64,000 nucleotides of DNA from Maritalea mobilis (GCF_019800885.1 NZ_JAHVKE010000001.1:1054001-1118000); one strand, 5' to 3'; positions 27,137-36,704 are shown, numbered from the stretch's first letter. Notes: generated by a model from the letters alone, not told the origin. Numbers and translations: made by a program.

Positions 27137-27570
27137 TGTCGCGTTGCCCCTCATGGGCGAGATCCCTACGGGCATGATGCCAAGTCCGACAAAGTGCCCC
27201 AAAGAATGTTTCGGGAGACCTCTGCACCGGGTGTCGGCTTGGCGGAGTTTTTAGACCTTTGAACTCGCCAAGCAGGCCGTGGGTTCCGGCCCATACCGGA
27301 CATTGATGTCGACCGCTAGCGCCTCGCTGCGGCGCACCGAACCTGCCATTAATGTCGCAGATAGCATCACGCAGTGGCCGGAGGTCAGCAGGGCAGGATA
27401 AAGTCGTCGTTTCCTGCTGGTCGCCAATAAGGCTTTGCGAGGACGGACACCAAGCGACCGTTCGTCGAGATTTTGGCCCCGTCGGTCCCGCAAGAAGGGG
27501 GGGCCTTTCTCATGGGGTTGCGAAGGCCGGGATTGGCATTCCCAGTGCTCGCCTCGTATGGTGCGGCCCG
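27137..27570. other. 434-bp gap without a recognisable gene
   Basis: No open frame here resembles a protein, and no RNA gene is recognisable. The stretch lies between the acs terminator and the 3' end of the flavocytochrome gene, at the left edge of the suspected accessory segment, and may be remnant sequence. Confidence 0.5.
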
Positions 27571-29070
27571 TCAGGTCATCAGTGCAACGAATGCAGCGAT
27601 GCCAGCTAGGAGTGCCAAACCAAGCCCTGTTAAACGCCCTTTGAGGCGACGATCGAGGCGCGATGTGCCCTCGGAATAATCGAAGCGCTCGTACATCACC
27701 CGGTCCGAGGGAAGGCCAAGATCGATGAGGTTGTCGGCAACCGCCGTCACCATCGGTCCCGGCCCGCAAATCAGCGCGACGGTCCGCGCCGGGTCGAGCC
27801 CGCGCAGCATCTCCGACAGCCGATCCGCGTCGAGCCGTCCGGTTTCTCCGTCCCAGCCGGGCGTGTCCTCCTCGCTGAGGAAAAGCGTTTCGAGATCGAG
27901 CGTAGATCGCGCTACCTCGATCTCGTTCTTGCCCGCGAAGTTTTCGGGATGACCGGCCGCATAGGCGAGGCGAACAGGACGCCGATCGTCCCGCGCCACA
28001 AGATCTCGGAGTATGCCGAGGATCGGCGCGATGCCGACGCCCCCGGCGATCAGTAGGATAGCATCCCCGTCGTGATCCTCGAGCGTGAAACTGCCGTAAG
28101 GTCCATCGATCCCGATCGGTGTTCCGATCGCGAGTGTCCCGATCTGGTTCGTGAAATCGCCCGCTTCCTTGACGACGAAGCTCAGGCCCGGACGCAAGGG
28201 ACTGTCGGCAATGGAAAAGGGGTGATCGAACAGAGGGAAGCGCCGGACACCTTCGGTCATCCAGACAAACTGGCCTGCGTGATAGAAAAGCGGTGGTGTA
28301 CCCTTGGCGGGTTGAACATTGAGCTCCCACATTTGGTCGGCCAGTTTGGTCACGGAAACGAGGCGCCAAGGCCGCAGGTTCAGCCCTGCCCAGCGCAGCC
28401 CGTAAAGGATTGCGACGACCCCGACAGCCGCCGCGCCGACGGCCCACCAATACCCGTTGAGCCCCCCCGCCGCGCTGAACCGGCCCACGCTGACAGCATG
28501 ATGGAGACCCGCACCAATCGTCACGACGGCGAGCACGAGATGCGCAGCGCGCCACGCCTCGTAGCGCAGCGGCAGGTGTTCGCGCAGCGCTGAGCCCACC
28601 ACCATAAAAACAAGCGCCCAAAGTGCTACGACTCCGCTGCGATAATGCGGCAACGTGTGATACGCCACCAGCCGTTCGGCCCCCAGCGCTGGGTCGGCAA
28701 GGAAGGTCGGCACTACATAGATCACGGGATGCAGAAGAAGGGTCAGAGTGACCCACAAGGCTGCCATCTTGTGAAACGCCATTACCCGGTCGATGCCGAG
28801 GCGCCCCGACACAAGCTCGAAACGGCCTGACGTTACGAATTGCGCCGCGATAGAAGCAAGCCCGACAAGGCCAATACCCGCCGCCGCGATCGCCCAGCCA
28901 GAGGTCGGGACGACATCCCGCTTCGCGGCGAACAGGAGTGGGGCCAGACAGGCGACCGGATAGAGCGCTGCCACGACCCATGTCGGCAGACGCAGTGTTC
29001 TTGCGCCGTCCTTTGACCTCTCTCCTATCGCGGCATCCTCCTTATCGGCGGCTTCTTGCCGGCCTTGCAT
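27571..29070 (-). CDS. Ferric-reductase-like transmembrane flavocytochrome (FAD/NAD-binding)
   Basis: A 499-aa protein. Its N-terminal half has about six membrane helices with His residues suited to b-type heme (FHKMAALWV, LLLHPVIY, WRAAHLVLAV, GAGLHHAV). The cytosolic half is a ferredoxin-reductase fold: FAD motif HPFSIADSP, nucleotide site GGVGIAPILGILRDL, and C-terminal CGPGPMV. It would pass NAD(P)H electrons across the inner membrane to a metal, oxygen or periplasmic carrier. It is divergent from a pentaheme cytochrome c, its plausible partner. The stop is followed by the remnant-like gap. Confidence 0.85.
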   Translation of the reverse strand: MQGRQEAADKEDAAIGERSKDGARTLRLPTWVVAALYPVACLAPLLFAAKRDVVPTSGWAIAAAGIGLVGLASIAAQFVTSGRFELVSGRLGIDRVMAFHKMAALWVTLTLLLHPVIYVVPTFLADPALGAERLVAYHTLPHYRSGVVALWALVFMVVGSALREHLPLRYEAWRAAHLVLAVVTIGAGLHHAVSVGRFSAAGGLNGYWWAVGAAAVGVVAILYGLRWAGLNLRPWRLVSVTKLADQMWELNVQPAKGTPPLFYHAGQFVWMTEGVRRFPLFDHPFSIADSPLRPGLSFVVKEAGDFTNQIGTLAIGTPIGIDGPYGSFTLEDHDGDAILLIAGGVGIAPILGILRDLVARDDRRPVRLAYAAGHPENFAGKNEIEVARSTLDLETLFLSEEDTPGWDGETGRLDADRLSEMLRGLDPARTVALICGPGPMVTAVADNLIDLGLPSDRVMYERFDYSEGTSRLDRRLKGRLTGLGLALLAGIAAFVALMT

Positions 29071-29100
29071 AACTCAGGGCTGCGGCGGCGCTGCGTGTCC

Positions 29101-29114
29101 TTGATCTGGATTAA
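29101..29114. promoter_or_regulatory. FNR/Dnr-type box in the flavocytochrome/cytochrome divergent promoter
   Basis: TTGAT-CTGG-ATTAA matches TTGAT-N4-ATCAA at 9 of 10 fixed positions, and the CTGG spacer is common in NO- or oxygen-responsive boxes. It is 76 bp before the cytochrome start and 30 bp before the flavocytochrome start. Confidence 0.5.
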
Positions 29115-29142
29115 GGTCGATGCGCTCGGGCAAGGCACACTT

Positions 29143-29168
29143 GTACACATCCGTGCACATCCGTGTAC
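29143..29168. promoter_or_regulatory. Three phased GT(A/G)CAC-type elements upstream of the cytochrome gene
   Basis: GTACAC (29143-29148), GTGCAC (29153-29158) and GTGTAC (29163-29168) are centred exactly 10 bp apart. The outer two are inverted copies and the middle one is self-palindromic. A direct repeat CACATCCGTG underlies them. The helical phasing suggests a multi-site operator just before the ribosome site. Confidence 0.45.
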
Positions 29169-29190
29169 CATTTGTCGAGCGGAGGTCGTT

Positions 29191-30270
29191 TTGCGCAAGT
29201 TCCGTCTGATTTCAGGGCTCGTGGGAATCATCATCGCGGCCGCAGCGCCGGGTGTTGCACAGGATTTCAGTCTAAGCGAGGTCACCGAGGCGTGGCTCAT
29301 GGGGCCGCATAGCGACTACCACTCGCCCTCCTTCACCCATTGGAACGAGGACGGCGAGGTGCCGCCGGCCTGCGCCGCCTGCCATTCCGAGACGGGGATG
29401 CTCGACTGGCTAGGCGCCGACGACACCCCCGCCCTTTCGGTGGAGCATCCCGGTACGATCAACACGGTGATCGGCTGCGCCTCCTGTCACGTCTCCGAGG
29501 CCCAGACGCTTGACGCCGTCACCTTCCCATCGGGCGTGACGATTGGCGGTCTGGGCGGTTCGGCCACCTGCACCATGTGCCACCAGGGCCGGGCGTCCAC
29601 CGATCGCGTGCTGACCGCCACCGACGGACCAGACCTTGACGCGGTGTCGCCCGATCTCGGCTTCATCAACGTCCACTACGCCATTGCGGCGGCATTGATG
29701 CATGGCGGCGATGTGCGCGGCGGCTTTCAGTATCCCGGCCGCGCCTATGCCGGCCGCTTCGCCCATGTCCCGAGCGCGGGCACCTGCGTCGCCTGCCACG
29801 AACCGCATACCACCGACGTCGAGACCCAGAGGTGCCTGGCCTGCCACGAAGGGGTGAACGACATCAGGTCCATTCGCACCCGCCATGCCGACTTCGACGG
29901 CGACGGGTTGGTCAGCGGTGGCATCCGCGTCGAGATCGAGGGGCTACATTCCATCCTCGGGACCGCCATCGCAGATTACGCGCGCGAGGTCGCCGAGGCC
30001 CCCATCGGCTATGCCTCCGAAAGCTTCCCTTATTTCTTCGCCGACAGCGACGACGACGGGACCATCGTCCCCGAGGAGGCCATCTTTCCCAACCGCTACG
30101 CAAGTTGGACACCGCGCCTCTTAATGGCGGCGTATAATTACCAGGTTGTGGCCAAGGATGGTGGCGCCTGGGTCCACAACCCTGCCTACGCGATCCAGCT
30201 GCTTCACGACAGTATCGAAAGCCTCTCCGAGCGGGTCGAGGTGGACATCGGCGCACTCACCCGTCCGTGA
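29191..30270 (+). CDS. Secreted pentaheme c-type cytochrome with EF-hand-like loops
   Basis: A 359-aa protein. A TTG start with GGAGG six bases upstream gives a proper signal peptide (residues 1-24, ending PGVAQ); an ATG further upstream at 29056 would not. Five CxxCH heme sites lie at 61-65, 96-100, 127-131, 199-203 and 215-219. The C-terminal third carries two calcium-loop-like motifs, DFDGDGLVSGGI and DSDDDGTIVPEE, the second matching a canonical 12-residue EF-hand. It would be periplasmic or extracellular, taking part in electron transfer with the divergent flavocytochrome. The specific reaction is unknown. Confidence 0.85.
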   Translation: MRKFRLISGLVGIIIAAAAPGVAQDFSLSEVTEAWLMGPHSDYHSPSFTHWNEDGEVPPACAACHSETGMLDWLGADDTPALSVEHPGTINTVIGCASCHVSEAQTLDAVTFPSGVTIGGLGGSATCTMCHQGRASTDRVLTATDGPDLDAVSPDLGFINVHYAIAAALMHGGDVRGGFQYPGRAYAGRFAHVPSAGTCVACHEPHTTDVETQRCLACHEGVNDIRSIRTRHADFDGDGLVSGGIRVEIEGLHSILGTAIADYAREVAEAPIGYASESFPYFFADSDDDGTIVPEEAIFPNRYASWTPRLLMAAYNYQVVAKDGGAWVHNPAYAIQLLHDSIESLSERVEVDIGALTRP

Positions 30271-30704
30271 CCTTCTGATTAAAAACCATGCCACGTATGA
30301 AGCCGCTGGCAGACAGACTCGTGACGAGGAATGACTGAAATCAGAAATGTCCATTGCAAAACAATCAATGGCCAGGTTGGACGCGAAGGTAGGACATGTG
30401 CCGCGCGCGATAAAAGTTGGAATAGGACCATTCGCGTCGAAAGCGGTCTCGCCGCTCATGCACAATTTCTATCGTGCGCCGAGTCCGTTCAGGGCTTGAA
30501 GCTGACCTGCGGCTGCGAAGCAATCCGACGCTCCGGTCGGTCGCACCCTCAACGTGGACGGCCCATAGCTGCCGTATCGGTCCAGGAACAGGGGACGCCC
30601 GTTTCGCTACTTGGAGCCGACCTTGGATTTCGTCTGCGACTATGATTGTCGGCGGCGTGGGGCGTTTATCTTGCTCCATCAGCAAGACTTCATGGAATTC
30701 TACG
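30271..30704. other. 434-bp gap without a recognisable gene
   Basis: Short open frames exist on both strands (30331-30645 forward, 30365-30772 reverse), but neither has a convincing ribosome site, domain or composition. It separates the 3' ends of the convergent cytochrome and ROK genes. I see no clear terminator hairpin. Confidence 0.5.
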
Positions 30705-31907
30705 CTATCGTAGGTACGCCACCAGGAAACTGGCCAGGAGCGGTTGGCTCGCCGCGCCCAGTGCGCGGGCATCCGGGCCGATGCTGCCCTCCTGGATATC
30801 GGGCATGTTGAGGCCCGTCAGGTCATGTCTTCTCAGGCAGGCATCGATGCGTTTGGTCAGGTCTCCGCGGATGTCCTCCGGCATCCATCCATCGATTTTG
30901 ACCGTTGAGAAATCCAGAACGGCAAGTGCCCCGTGAACGGCATGAGCGATGGCTTCGGCAGCCTCTTCCAGCCAAGCCGTGACGATGTCGTCCGGCAGCG
31001 TCCACCGCTCAGAGGAGGCCCACAAAGCTGACGCTTCGAACCCCTGGGCCCGCAATCGCTGCTCGAGCGTTACAAGCGATGCAAGGTCAATCAATTGGCG
31101 CATCTTGCCCGTCTTGTCCGGCACCGGCATGGACCCCACCGCGCCGGCATTGCCGGTCTGCCCCCGGAACAAACGGCCGTCGAGGACGACGCCGCCGCCA
31201 ATGAAAAAAGCGACGTAGAAATGCAGGAAATCCGATGGCTGTTCCGGGGTCCCGAAGACCAGTTCCGCGCTGCAGGCCGCGGTGGCATCGTTCTGCAGGA
31301 ACACTGGCAATGCGAGGGCCTCGGACAGTTCCTCTTGAATATCGCGTTCTTTCCAGGGGGTCATGGCTTCGGGCGCCATGCCCAGCATGCTCGCCCATCC
31401 CCAGATCTCGAAGGGCATCGCGATGCCGAGCCCCTCGACCCGCTCACGCTCCTCGGCAGACAGGACGCCGACAAGGTCGTTGGCGGTTTCGAGTGCAAAG
31501 GCGCGGACCATCTCGTAGTCTGGGTAGTCGTACTGCCGTGCGCGACGGGCGAGGATCGTGCCCAGGAAATCGGTCAGAACCATCTCAACAGACCGGCGAC
31601 CGATCTTGAGCCCGTGAAAGAAAGCGCCGCGCGGGTTCAGCGTCATCGGCACCGAGGGCTGTCCGACGCGGCCGCGTTGCGGCTCTCCGCGAAGAATGAG
31701 GAGCTCGTCCTCCAAGGCGCGCATGATGACCGACACCGTTTGGGCCGACAGGCCGGTCAAGCGGGCGATCTCGGATTTTGCAAGCGCGCCGTGGCGACGA
31801 ATTAGGGTCAGGACAAGGCGTTCGTTCTGCGCACGCATGCCCGATTGGTTCGTTCCCAGTGCATCGGCATGCCCACCGGCCCGAGGTGTATCTGGCGCGT
31901 CCTTCAT
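30705..31907 (-). CDS. ROK-family transcriptional repressor
   Basis: A 400-aa protein. The N-terminal winged helix (about 20-75, RLVLTLIRRHGALAKSEIARLTGLSAQTVSVIMRALEDELLI) is followed by a sugar-kinase-like ROK domain (DFLGTILARRARQYDYP, VFLQNDATAACSAELVFG, IGGGVVLDGRLFRGQTGNAG). The zinc-binding GH...CxCGxxGC motif of many ROK proteins is absent. GGGAGGACAACG precedes the ATG. It is divergent from the sugar ABC operon and probably represses it from the large inverted repeat between them. Confidence 0.9.
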   Translation of the reverse strand: MKDAPDTPRAGGHADALGTNQSGMRAQNERLVLTLIRRHGALAKSEIARLTGLSAQTVSVIMRALEDELLILRGEPQRGRVGQPSVPMTLNPRGAFFHGLKIGRRSVEMVLTDFLGTILARRARQYDYPDYEMVRAFALETANDLVGVLSAEERERVEGLGIAMPFEIWGWASMLGMAPEAMTPWKERDIQEELSEALALPVFLQNDATAACSAELVFGTPEQPSDFLHFYVAFFIGGGVVLDGRLFRGQTGNAGAVGSMPVPDKTGKMRQLIDLASLVTLEQRLRAQGFEASALWASSERWTLPDDIVTAWLEEAAEAIAHAVHGALAVLDFSTVKIDGWMPEDIRGDLTKRIDACLRRHDLTGLNMPDIQEGSIGPDARALGAASQPLLASFLVAYLR

Positions 31908-31947
31908 CGTTGTCCTCCCATTGGCATCTTGATCTTTCCAGACCATC

Positions 31948-31984
31948 TGTCAATTACTAAATAAGAGTGATTTAATTATTGACA
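31948..31984. promoter_or_regulatory. Inverted-repeat operator between the ROK and sugar ABC genes
   Basis: Arms at 31948-31962 (TGTCAATTACTAAAT) and 31970-31984 (ATTTAATTATTGACA) match at 13 of 15 positions in inverted orientation around a 7-bp spacer. The outer end of each arm contains a TTGACA hexamer facing outward, so binding would cover the -35 elements of both divergent promoters. It is strikingly AT-rich for this genome. Confidence 0.7.
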
Positions 31985-32057
31985 GGGCCCGTGTGGCGGC
32001 GCATGGTCTTCTGGTGAAGGCGCAAGAGTCGCCGGACCATATTTCTGGGAGGAAACC

Positions 32058-33089
32058 ATGACGAAGACCCTCAAGGCGCTCATGCTGAGCGGTGCTGCCG
32101 CTGTTGCATTCACGGGCATGGCTCAAGCCGAAGCGCACGGCGACGTGACCGCTTGCCTGATCACCAAAACCGACACCAACCCCTTTTTCGTGAAGATGCG
32201 CGAAGGCGCGACCGAGGCCGCCGAAGCGGCAGGGATCACGCTGCAGACCTATGCCGGCGCCATCGATGGCGACGTCGAAAGCCAGGTCGCCGCGGTCGAG
32301 ACCTGCATCGCGGCCGGTGCCTCGGGTATCCTGATCACGCCTTCCGACAGCCGCGCCCTTGAGCCGGTCATCACCCAAGCACGCGAAGCGGGTCTTCTGG
32401 TCATCGCGCTCGACACCCCGTTCGAGCCCGCGGACACGGCAGACGCGACCTTTGCCACCGACAACTTCGAAGCAGGCCGTCTGATTGGCGCATGGGCCGC
32501 GGCGACCCTCGGCGATGAGGCCGAGAACGCGCTGATCGCAACGCTCGACCTGAACGCCTCCGAGGTTTCGGTCGACTACCTGCGCAACCAGGGCTTCCTG
32601 ACCGGTTTCGGAATCGAGGTGAACGATCCGACCGATATCGGTGACGAGGACGATCCGCGCATCGTCGGTAGCGACGTGACCAACGGCAATGCCGAAGGCG
32701 GTCGTACCGCCATGGAAAATCTGCTGCAGATCAACTCGGGCATCAATGTCGTCTACACGATCAATGAACCCGCAGCGGCCGGTGCCTATGAAGCGCTCAA
32801 CGCTTTCGGCCTTGCCGACCAGGCGCTCATCGTCTCGGTCGACGGCGGATGCCCGGGCGTCCGCGACGTGGCCTCCGGCGTGATCGGGGCGACGTCTATG
32901 CAATTCCCGCTGCGCATGGCGTCGCTGGGAATCGAGGCTATCATCGCACATGCGACCGACGGCACCATGCCGGAGAACACCGAAGGCCTCGACTTTTTCA
33001 ACACCGGCGTAATGCTGGTGACCGACCAGCCGGTTGAGGGGGTGGAGTCGATCACCTCGGAAGAAGCTCTGGAACTCTGCTGGGGCTGA
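32058..33089 (+). CDS. Sugar ABC transporter substrate-binding protein (FrcB-like)
   Basis: A 343-aa periplasmic binding protein of the ribose/fructose family. The signal peptide is cleaved after GMAQA (about residue 24). The mature start, [23 protein letters not shown], is typical, as are the hinge segments [15 protein letters not shown] and [16 protein letters not shown]. The ligand is likely a monosaccharide; fructose is favoured by resemblance to FrcB. GGGAGGAAACC precedes the ATG. It is the first gene of a binding protein-permease-ATPase operon. Confidence 0.88.
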   Translation: MTKTLKALMLSGAAAVAFTGMAQAEAHGDVTACLITKTDTNPFFVKMREGATEAAEAAGITLQTYAGAIDGDVESQVAAVETCIAAGASGILITPSDSRALEPVITQAREAGLLVIALDTPFEPADTADATFATDNFEAGRLIGAWAAATLGDEAENALIATLDLNASEVSVDYLRNQGFLTGFGIEVNDPTDIGDEDDPRIVGSDVTNGNAEGGRTAMENLLQINSGINVVYTINEPAAAGAYEALNAFGLADQALIVSVDGGCPGVRDVASGVIGATSMQFPLRMASLGIEAIIAHATDGTMPENTEGLDFFNTGVMLVTDQPVEGVESITSEEALELCWG

Positions 33090-33223
33090 GCCCTCGCTGA
33101 ATCCAGGCGGCATGTGGCGCATATGGCGCTGCATGCCGCCCCACCCAACCCAATCCCCATCGCAATGGTCGGCCTTGCCCTGCGTGGCAAAGCCATGGCA
33201 CCTTTTCGGACGGAGACCACGAC

Positions 33224-34300
33224 ATGTCGGAAAGTCCAACCCCCGGCGGCCAGGAATATGAAGCGAGTCTGAAGGACAGCGCCTCTGCTGTCGCGGAATT
33301 CGAACACGCGCCGCGCGGCATGATCGGAACCATTCAGCACGTTCTACATGGGAACCCGACCTTTGTGCCGGTCATCATCCTCGTCGCGTCCATCACTGTC
33401 TTTGGCTTCATCGCGGGCGAACGTTTCTTCTCGCCGTTCAACCTGTCGCTCATCATGCAACAGGTCTCGATCATCGGCATCCTCGCCGCAGCGCAGACCC
33501 TGATCATCCTGACCGCGGGCATCGACCTCTCGGTCGCTGCGATCATGGTCCTGATGAGCGTGATCTCGGGCAAGCTCGCGGTCGAGTTCGGCGTGCCTGC
33601 CCCCATTGCCATTGTGATCTCCTTCATCGGCGGCATCGCCGCAGGCTACCTGAATGGCTGGCTCGTCACGAAGATCAAGCTGCCACCCTTCATCGCCACG
33701 TTGGGCACCTGGAACGTCTTCTTCGCGCTCAACCTCTACCTGTCTGGGGCGCAGTCGATCCGCGGGGCCGACATCGACACGACGGCACCGCTACTGAAAT
33801 TTTTCGGTCAGAGCATCGCGATAGGCTCGGCACGGCTGACCTATGGCACGCTCTTGATGATCGCGGTCTTCGTCGCGCTCTGGTACGTGCTGAACAAGAC
33901 TGCGTGGGGCCGGCACGTCTACATGATCGGCGATGACAAGGAATCTGCCGAGCTCGCGGGCATCCGAACCGACCGCACGCTGCGACAGGTCTACATGCTG
34001 GCCGGCTTCATCTGCGCGCTGGCAGCCTGGGCCTCGATCGGGCGGGTCGGATCGATCTCGCCGCAAAGTTTCTACGAGGGGAATCTCGAAAGCATCACCG
34101 CCGTGGTGATCGGTGGCATCTCGCTTTTTGGCGGGCGAGGCTCGATCATGGGCGCCCTTTTCGGGGCGCTTATCGTGGGCGTCTTCCAGTCTGGCCTCAG
34201 GCTGGCCGGGGTCGATGTCCTCTGGCAGGTCTTCGCCATCGGCTGGCTCATCATCATCGCGGTCGCCATCGACCAATGGATCAGAAAGGTGTCGGCATGA
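33224..34300 (+). CDS. Sugar ABC transporter permease (FrcC-like)
   Basis: A 358-aa inner-membrane permease of the RbsC/FrcC type. It has about nine to ten hydrophobic helices and the family segments ILTAGIDLSVAAIMVLMSVISG, LPPFIATLGTWNVFFA and GIRTDRTLRQVYMLAG, plus the EAA-like SITAVVIGGISLFGGRGSIMGALFGALIVG. A long polar N-terminus precedes the first helix. The stop overlaps the ATPase start by 4 nt. Confidence 0.92.
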   Translation: MSESPTPGGQEYEASLKDSASAVAEFEHAPRGMIGTIQHVLHGNPTFVPVIILVASITVFGFIAGERFFSPFNLSLIMQQVSIIGILAAAQTLIILTAGIDLSVAAIMVLMSVISGKLAVEFGVPAPIAIVISFIGGIAAGYLNGWLVTKIKLPPFIATLGTWNVFFALNLYLSGAQSIRGADIDTTAPLLKFFGQSIAIGSARLTYGTLLMIAVFVALWYVLNKTAWGRHVYMIGDDKESAELAGIRTDRTLRQVYMLAGFICALAAWASIGRVGSISPQSFYEGNLESITAVVIGGISLFGGRGSIMGALFGALIVGVFQSGLRLAGVDVLWQVFAIGWLIIIAVAIDQWIRKVSA

Positions 34301-35073
34301 CGGAACCTCTTCTCAAGGCGCGCGGGCTGGTCAAGCGCTACGGCCGCGTCACCGCCCTCGACCATGCCGATTTCGATCTCATGCCGGGCGAGATCCTGGC
34401 GGTGATCGGCGACAACGGCGCAGGCAAGTCCTCGCTTATCAAGGCGATCTCGGGCGCAACCGTGCCCGACGAAGGAACAATCACGCTGGAAGGGCGCGAG
34501 GTCAGCTATGCCTCGCCGTTGCAGGCGCGCGAAGCGGGAATCGAATGCGTCTACCAGACCCTCGCCCTCAGCCCCGCGTTGTCGATCACCGACAACATGT
34601 TCTGCGGCCGCGAACTGCGCAAACCCGGTGTCATGGGCAAATGGTTCGGCATGCTGGACCAAAAAGCGATGGAGAAATTCGCCCGCGAGAAATTATCCGA
34701 GCTCGGGCTGATGACAATTCAGAACATCAACCAGGCGGTCGAGACGCTCTCGGGTGGCCAGCGTCAGGGCGTTGCCGTGGCCCGCGCCGCGGCCTTCGGT
34801 TCCAAGGTCATTGTCCTCGACGAACCCACGGCCGCCCTCGGCGTCAAGGAAAGCCGCAAGGTGCTGGACCTGATCCAGGATGTGCGGTCGCGCGGCACGC
34901 CGGTCGTGCTCATCAGCCACAACATGCCCCATGTCTTCGAAGTGGCTGACCGCATCCATATTCACCGCCTTGGGCGACGGCTCTGCGTGGTCGATCCGAA
35001 ATCCATCAGCATGTCAGACGCAGTGGCGTTGATGACTGGCGCGATGCAGCCCGAACAGGTGTCTGCGGCGTGA
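34297..35073 (+). CDS. Sugar ABC transporter ATP-binding protein (FrcA-like)
   Basis: A 258-aa single-domain ATPase. Walker A is GDNGAGKSS (38-46), the signature is LSGGQRQGVAVARA, Walker B is VIVLDEPTAALG, and the switch His is in LISHNMPHVFE. A single nucleotide-binding domain is characteristic of FrcA rather than the two-domain RbsA/XylG type. No kinase gene follows, unlike frcBCAK loci; an insertion sequence lies 166 bp downstream. Confidence 0.92.
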   Translation: MTEPLLKARGLVKRYGRVTALDHADFDLMPGEILAVIGDNGAGKSSLIKAISGATVPDEGTITLEGREVSYASPLQAREAGIECVYQTLALSPALSITDNMFCGRELRKPGVMGKWFGMLDQKAMEKFAREKLSELGLMTIQNINQAVETLSGGQRQGVAVARAAAFGSKVIVLDEPTAALGVKESRKVLDLIQDVRSRGTPVVLISHNMPHVFEVADRIHIHRLGRRLCVVDPKSISMSDAVALMTGAMQPEQVSAA

Positions 35074-35233
35074 TGGCATTTCAAGGCATCAAATGCTGCT
35101 GATCGCCTTGGACACTCAAGTGGACAAGGCGGTTGAGCAGCCGTTGCCTTGATTGAAGTGGCTCGAACTGCCGGGCAACACTGCCTGTGCCGAAAAGCCG
35201 ACCTTGGCAGAGCTCGCAGCGAATGGCCGCTCT

Positions 35234-35239
35234 CCGCCC
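35234..35239. repeat. Target-site duplication, left copy
   Basis: CCGCCC directly abuts the left inverted repeat of the insertion sequence and is repeated at 36825-36830 next to the right one. Confidence 0.65.
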
Positions 35240-35256
35240 ATGCTGTTGAAAAAGTC
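35240..35256 (+). repeat. Left terminal inverted repeat of the IS
   Basis: A 17-bp repeat matching 36808-36824 in inverse orientation at 16 of 17 positions. Confidence 0.8.
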
Positions 35257-35318
35257 TTTGTTGCAGTGCGGCAAGTCCCTTGATTCACTCGATTATGAGC
35301 GGATTGGAGGATTTCGTC

Positions 35319-36704
35319 ATGATGGGCACCCAAACGGCATCGGCGCAATTGTTCTAAGACTTCGATCTGGAGCGTCATGTCCCGTCCGATCACATGTTTC
35401 GCGCGATCGACCGGTTCCTCGATTTGGATGGGATGCGGGAAGCCCTTCGCCCCTTCTACAGCCACCTCGGGCGTCCTTCGATCGATCCGGAACTGATCAT
35501 CCGGATGCTGGTCATCGGTTACGTCATGGGCATCCGGTCGGAACGTCGCCTCTGCGACGAGGTTCATCTGAACCTCGCCTATCGCTTGTTCTGTCGGCTG
35601 GGCCGGGAGGGGAAGGTCCCGGATCACTCGACCTTCTCGCGCTATCGCCATGGCAAGTTGCGCGACAGCAATCTGCTGCGACAGGTCTTCTAGGCCACGG
35701 TCGAGCGGTGCCTGAGGGAGGATTTGGTATCCGGCGAGGGTTTTGCCGTGGACGCCAGCCTGATCGCCGCTGACGCCAACAAGGGCCGATCAATCGCAGC
35801 CGAGGACTGGAGCCCTGAGGTCGCGCGCGAGGCTGGCAACCGCACGGCGCGGGAGTACCTGGAGACACTCGACGATGCCGCTTTCGGTGCCGCATCCCCG
35901 GTCCAGCCGAAGTTCGTGGCCAAGTCCGACCCGGCGGCGCAATGGGCCCGCGCCGAGGAGAGCTGCCCCTATTTTGCCTATGCCACCAACTACCTGATCG
36001 ACTGAAAAAGCTCGGTGATTATGGATGTCGAAGCCACGAGAGCGATCCGTCAGGCATAGGTCGGGTCCTCGCGGACCATGCTCGACAGGACGGAGAAGCG
36101 GTTCGGCAGTCGACCGGAATGGCTGGCGGCCGACACGGCATATGGCAACGCCGAGAACCTTGGATGGCTGGTTAAGCAGCGCAGCATCGTCCCCTTCATT
36201 CCGGTGATCGACAAGTCGGAGCGGACCGATGGCACCTGGTCCAGACCCGACTTCGAATGGGACGAGGCGAATGATCAATACATCTGCCCCGAAGGACACG
36301 CCCTCAAGCAATATCGCCGGAACTACTCCGATGCGAACCGGGGTCAGGACACCGGCGGGCGGAAGAAATATCGTGCCTTGAAGGCGACATGTCAGGCCTG
36401 TCCATCCAAGGACATCTGCTGCCCGAAAGCGGAGGCCCGATACGTCACCCGTGAACCCAACGAGGAAGCACGCGAGTTCGCCCGCGCAGGCCGCACGACA
36501 AAGGCCTCCAAGGTATCCCGAGACAAGCGGAAGAAGGTGGAGATGCTCTTCGCCCACCTCAAGCGCATCCTCGGCCTGAATCGGCTACACCTGCGCGGCC
36601 CCAATGGTGCGAAAGACGAATGCCTCCTCGCCGCCATCGCCCAGAACCTCCAAAAACTCGCGAAGCTGCGGCCTCAGTGCGCCAAACCGGCGGCGACGGC
36701 ATGA
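35319..36704 (+). pseudogene. IS1182-family transposase, four in-frame stops
   Basis: One continuous reading frame of 462 codons begins MMGTQTASAQLF. It carries the family hallmarks GRPSIDPELIIRMLVIGYV, SERRLCDEVHLNLAYR, GEGFAVDASLIAADA, the DTAYGNAENLGWLV catalytic-Asp region, the CPSKDICC cysteine segment and KKVEMLFAHLKRILGLNRL. Stops interrupt it at 35355 (TAA), 35691 (TAG), 36003 (TGA) and 36057 (TAG). No frameshift is needed: residues on both sides of each stop stay in register. Several stops are one base away from an expected codon (for example TAG where GAG fits). It cannot encode an active full-length transposase. Confidence 0.9.

Noticed and set aside
27251-28981. 576-codon minus-strand frame overlapping the flavocytochrome gene in another register
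   Set aside because: It is Arg/Ala-rich with no motif, while the overlapping frame has full flavin and NAD-binding motifs.
30331-30772. Overlapping short frames on both strands in the gap after the cytochrome gene
   Set aside because: No ribosome site, domain or plausible composition on either strand.
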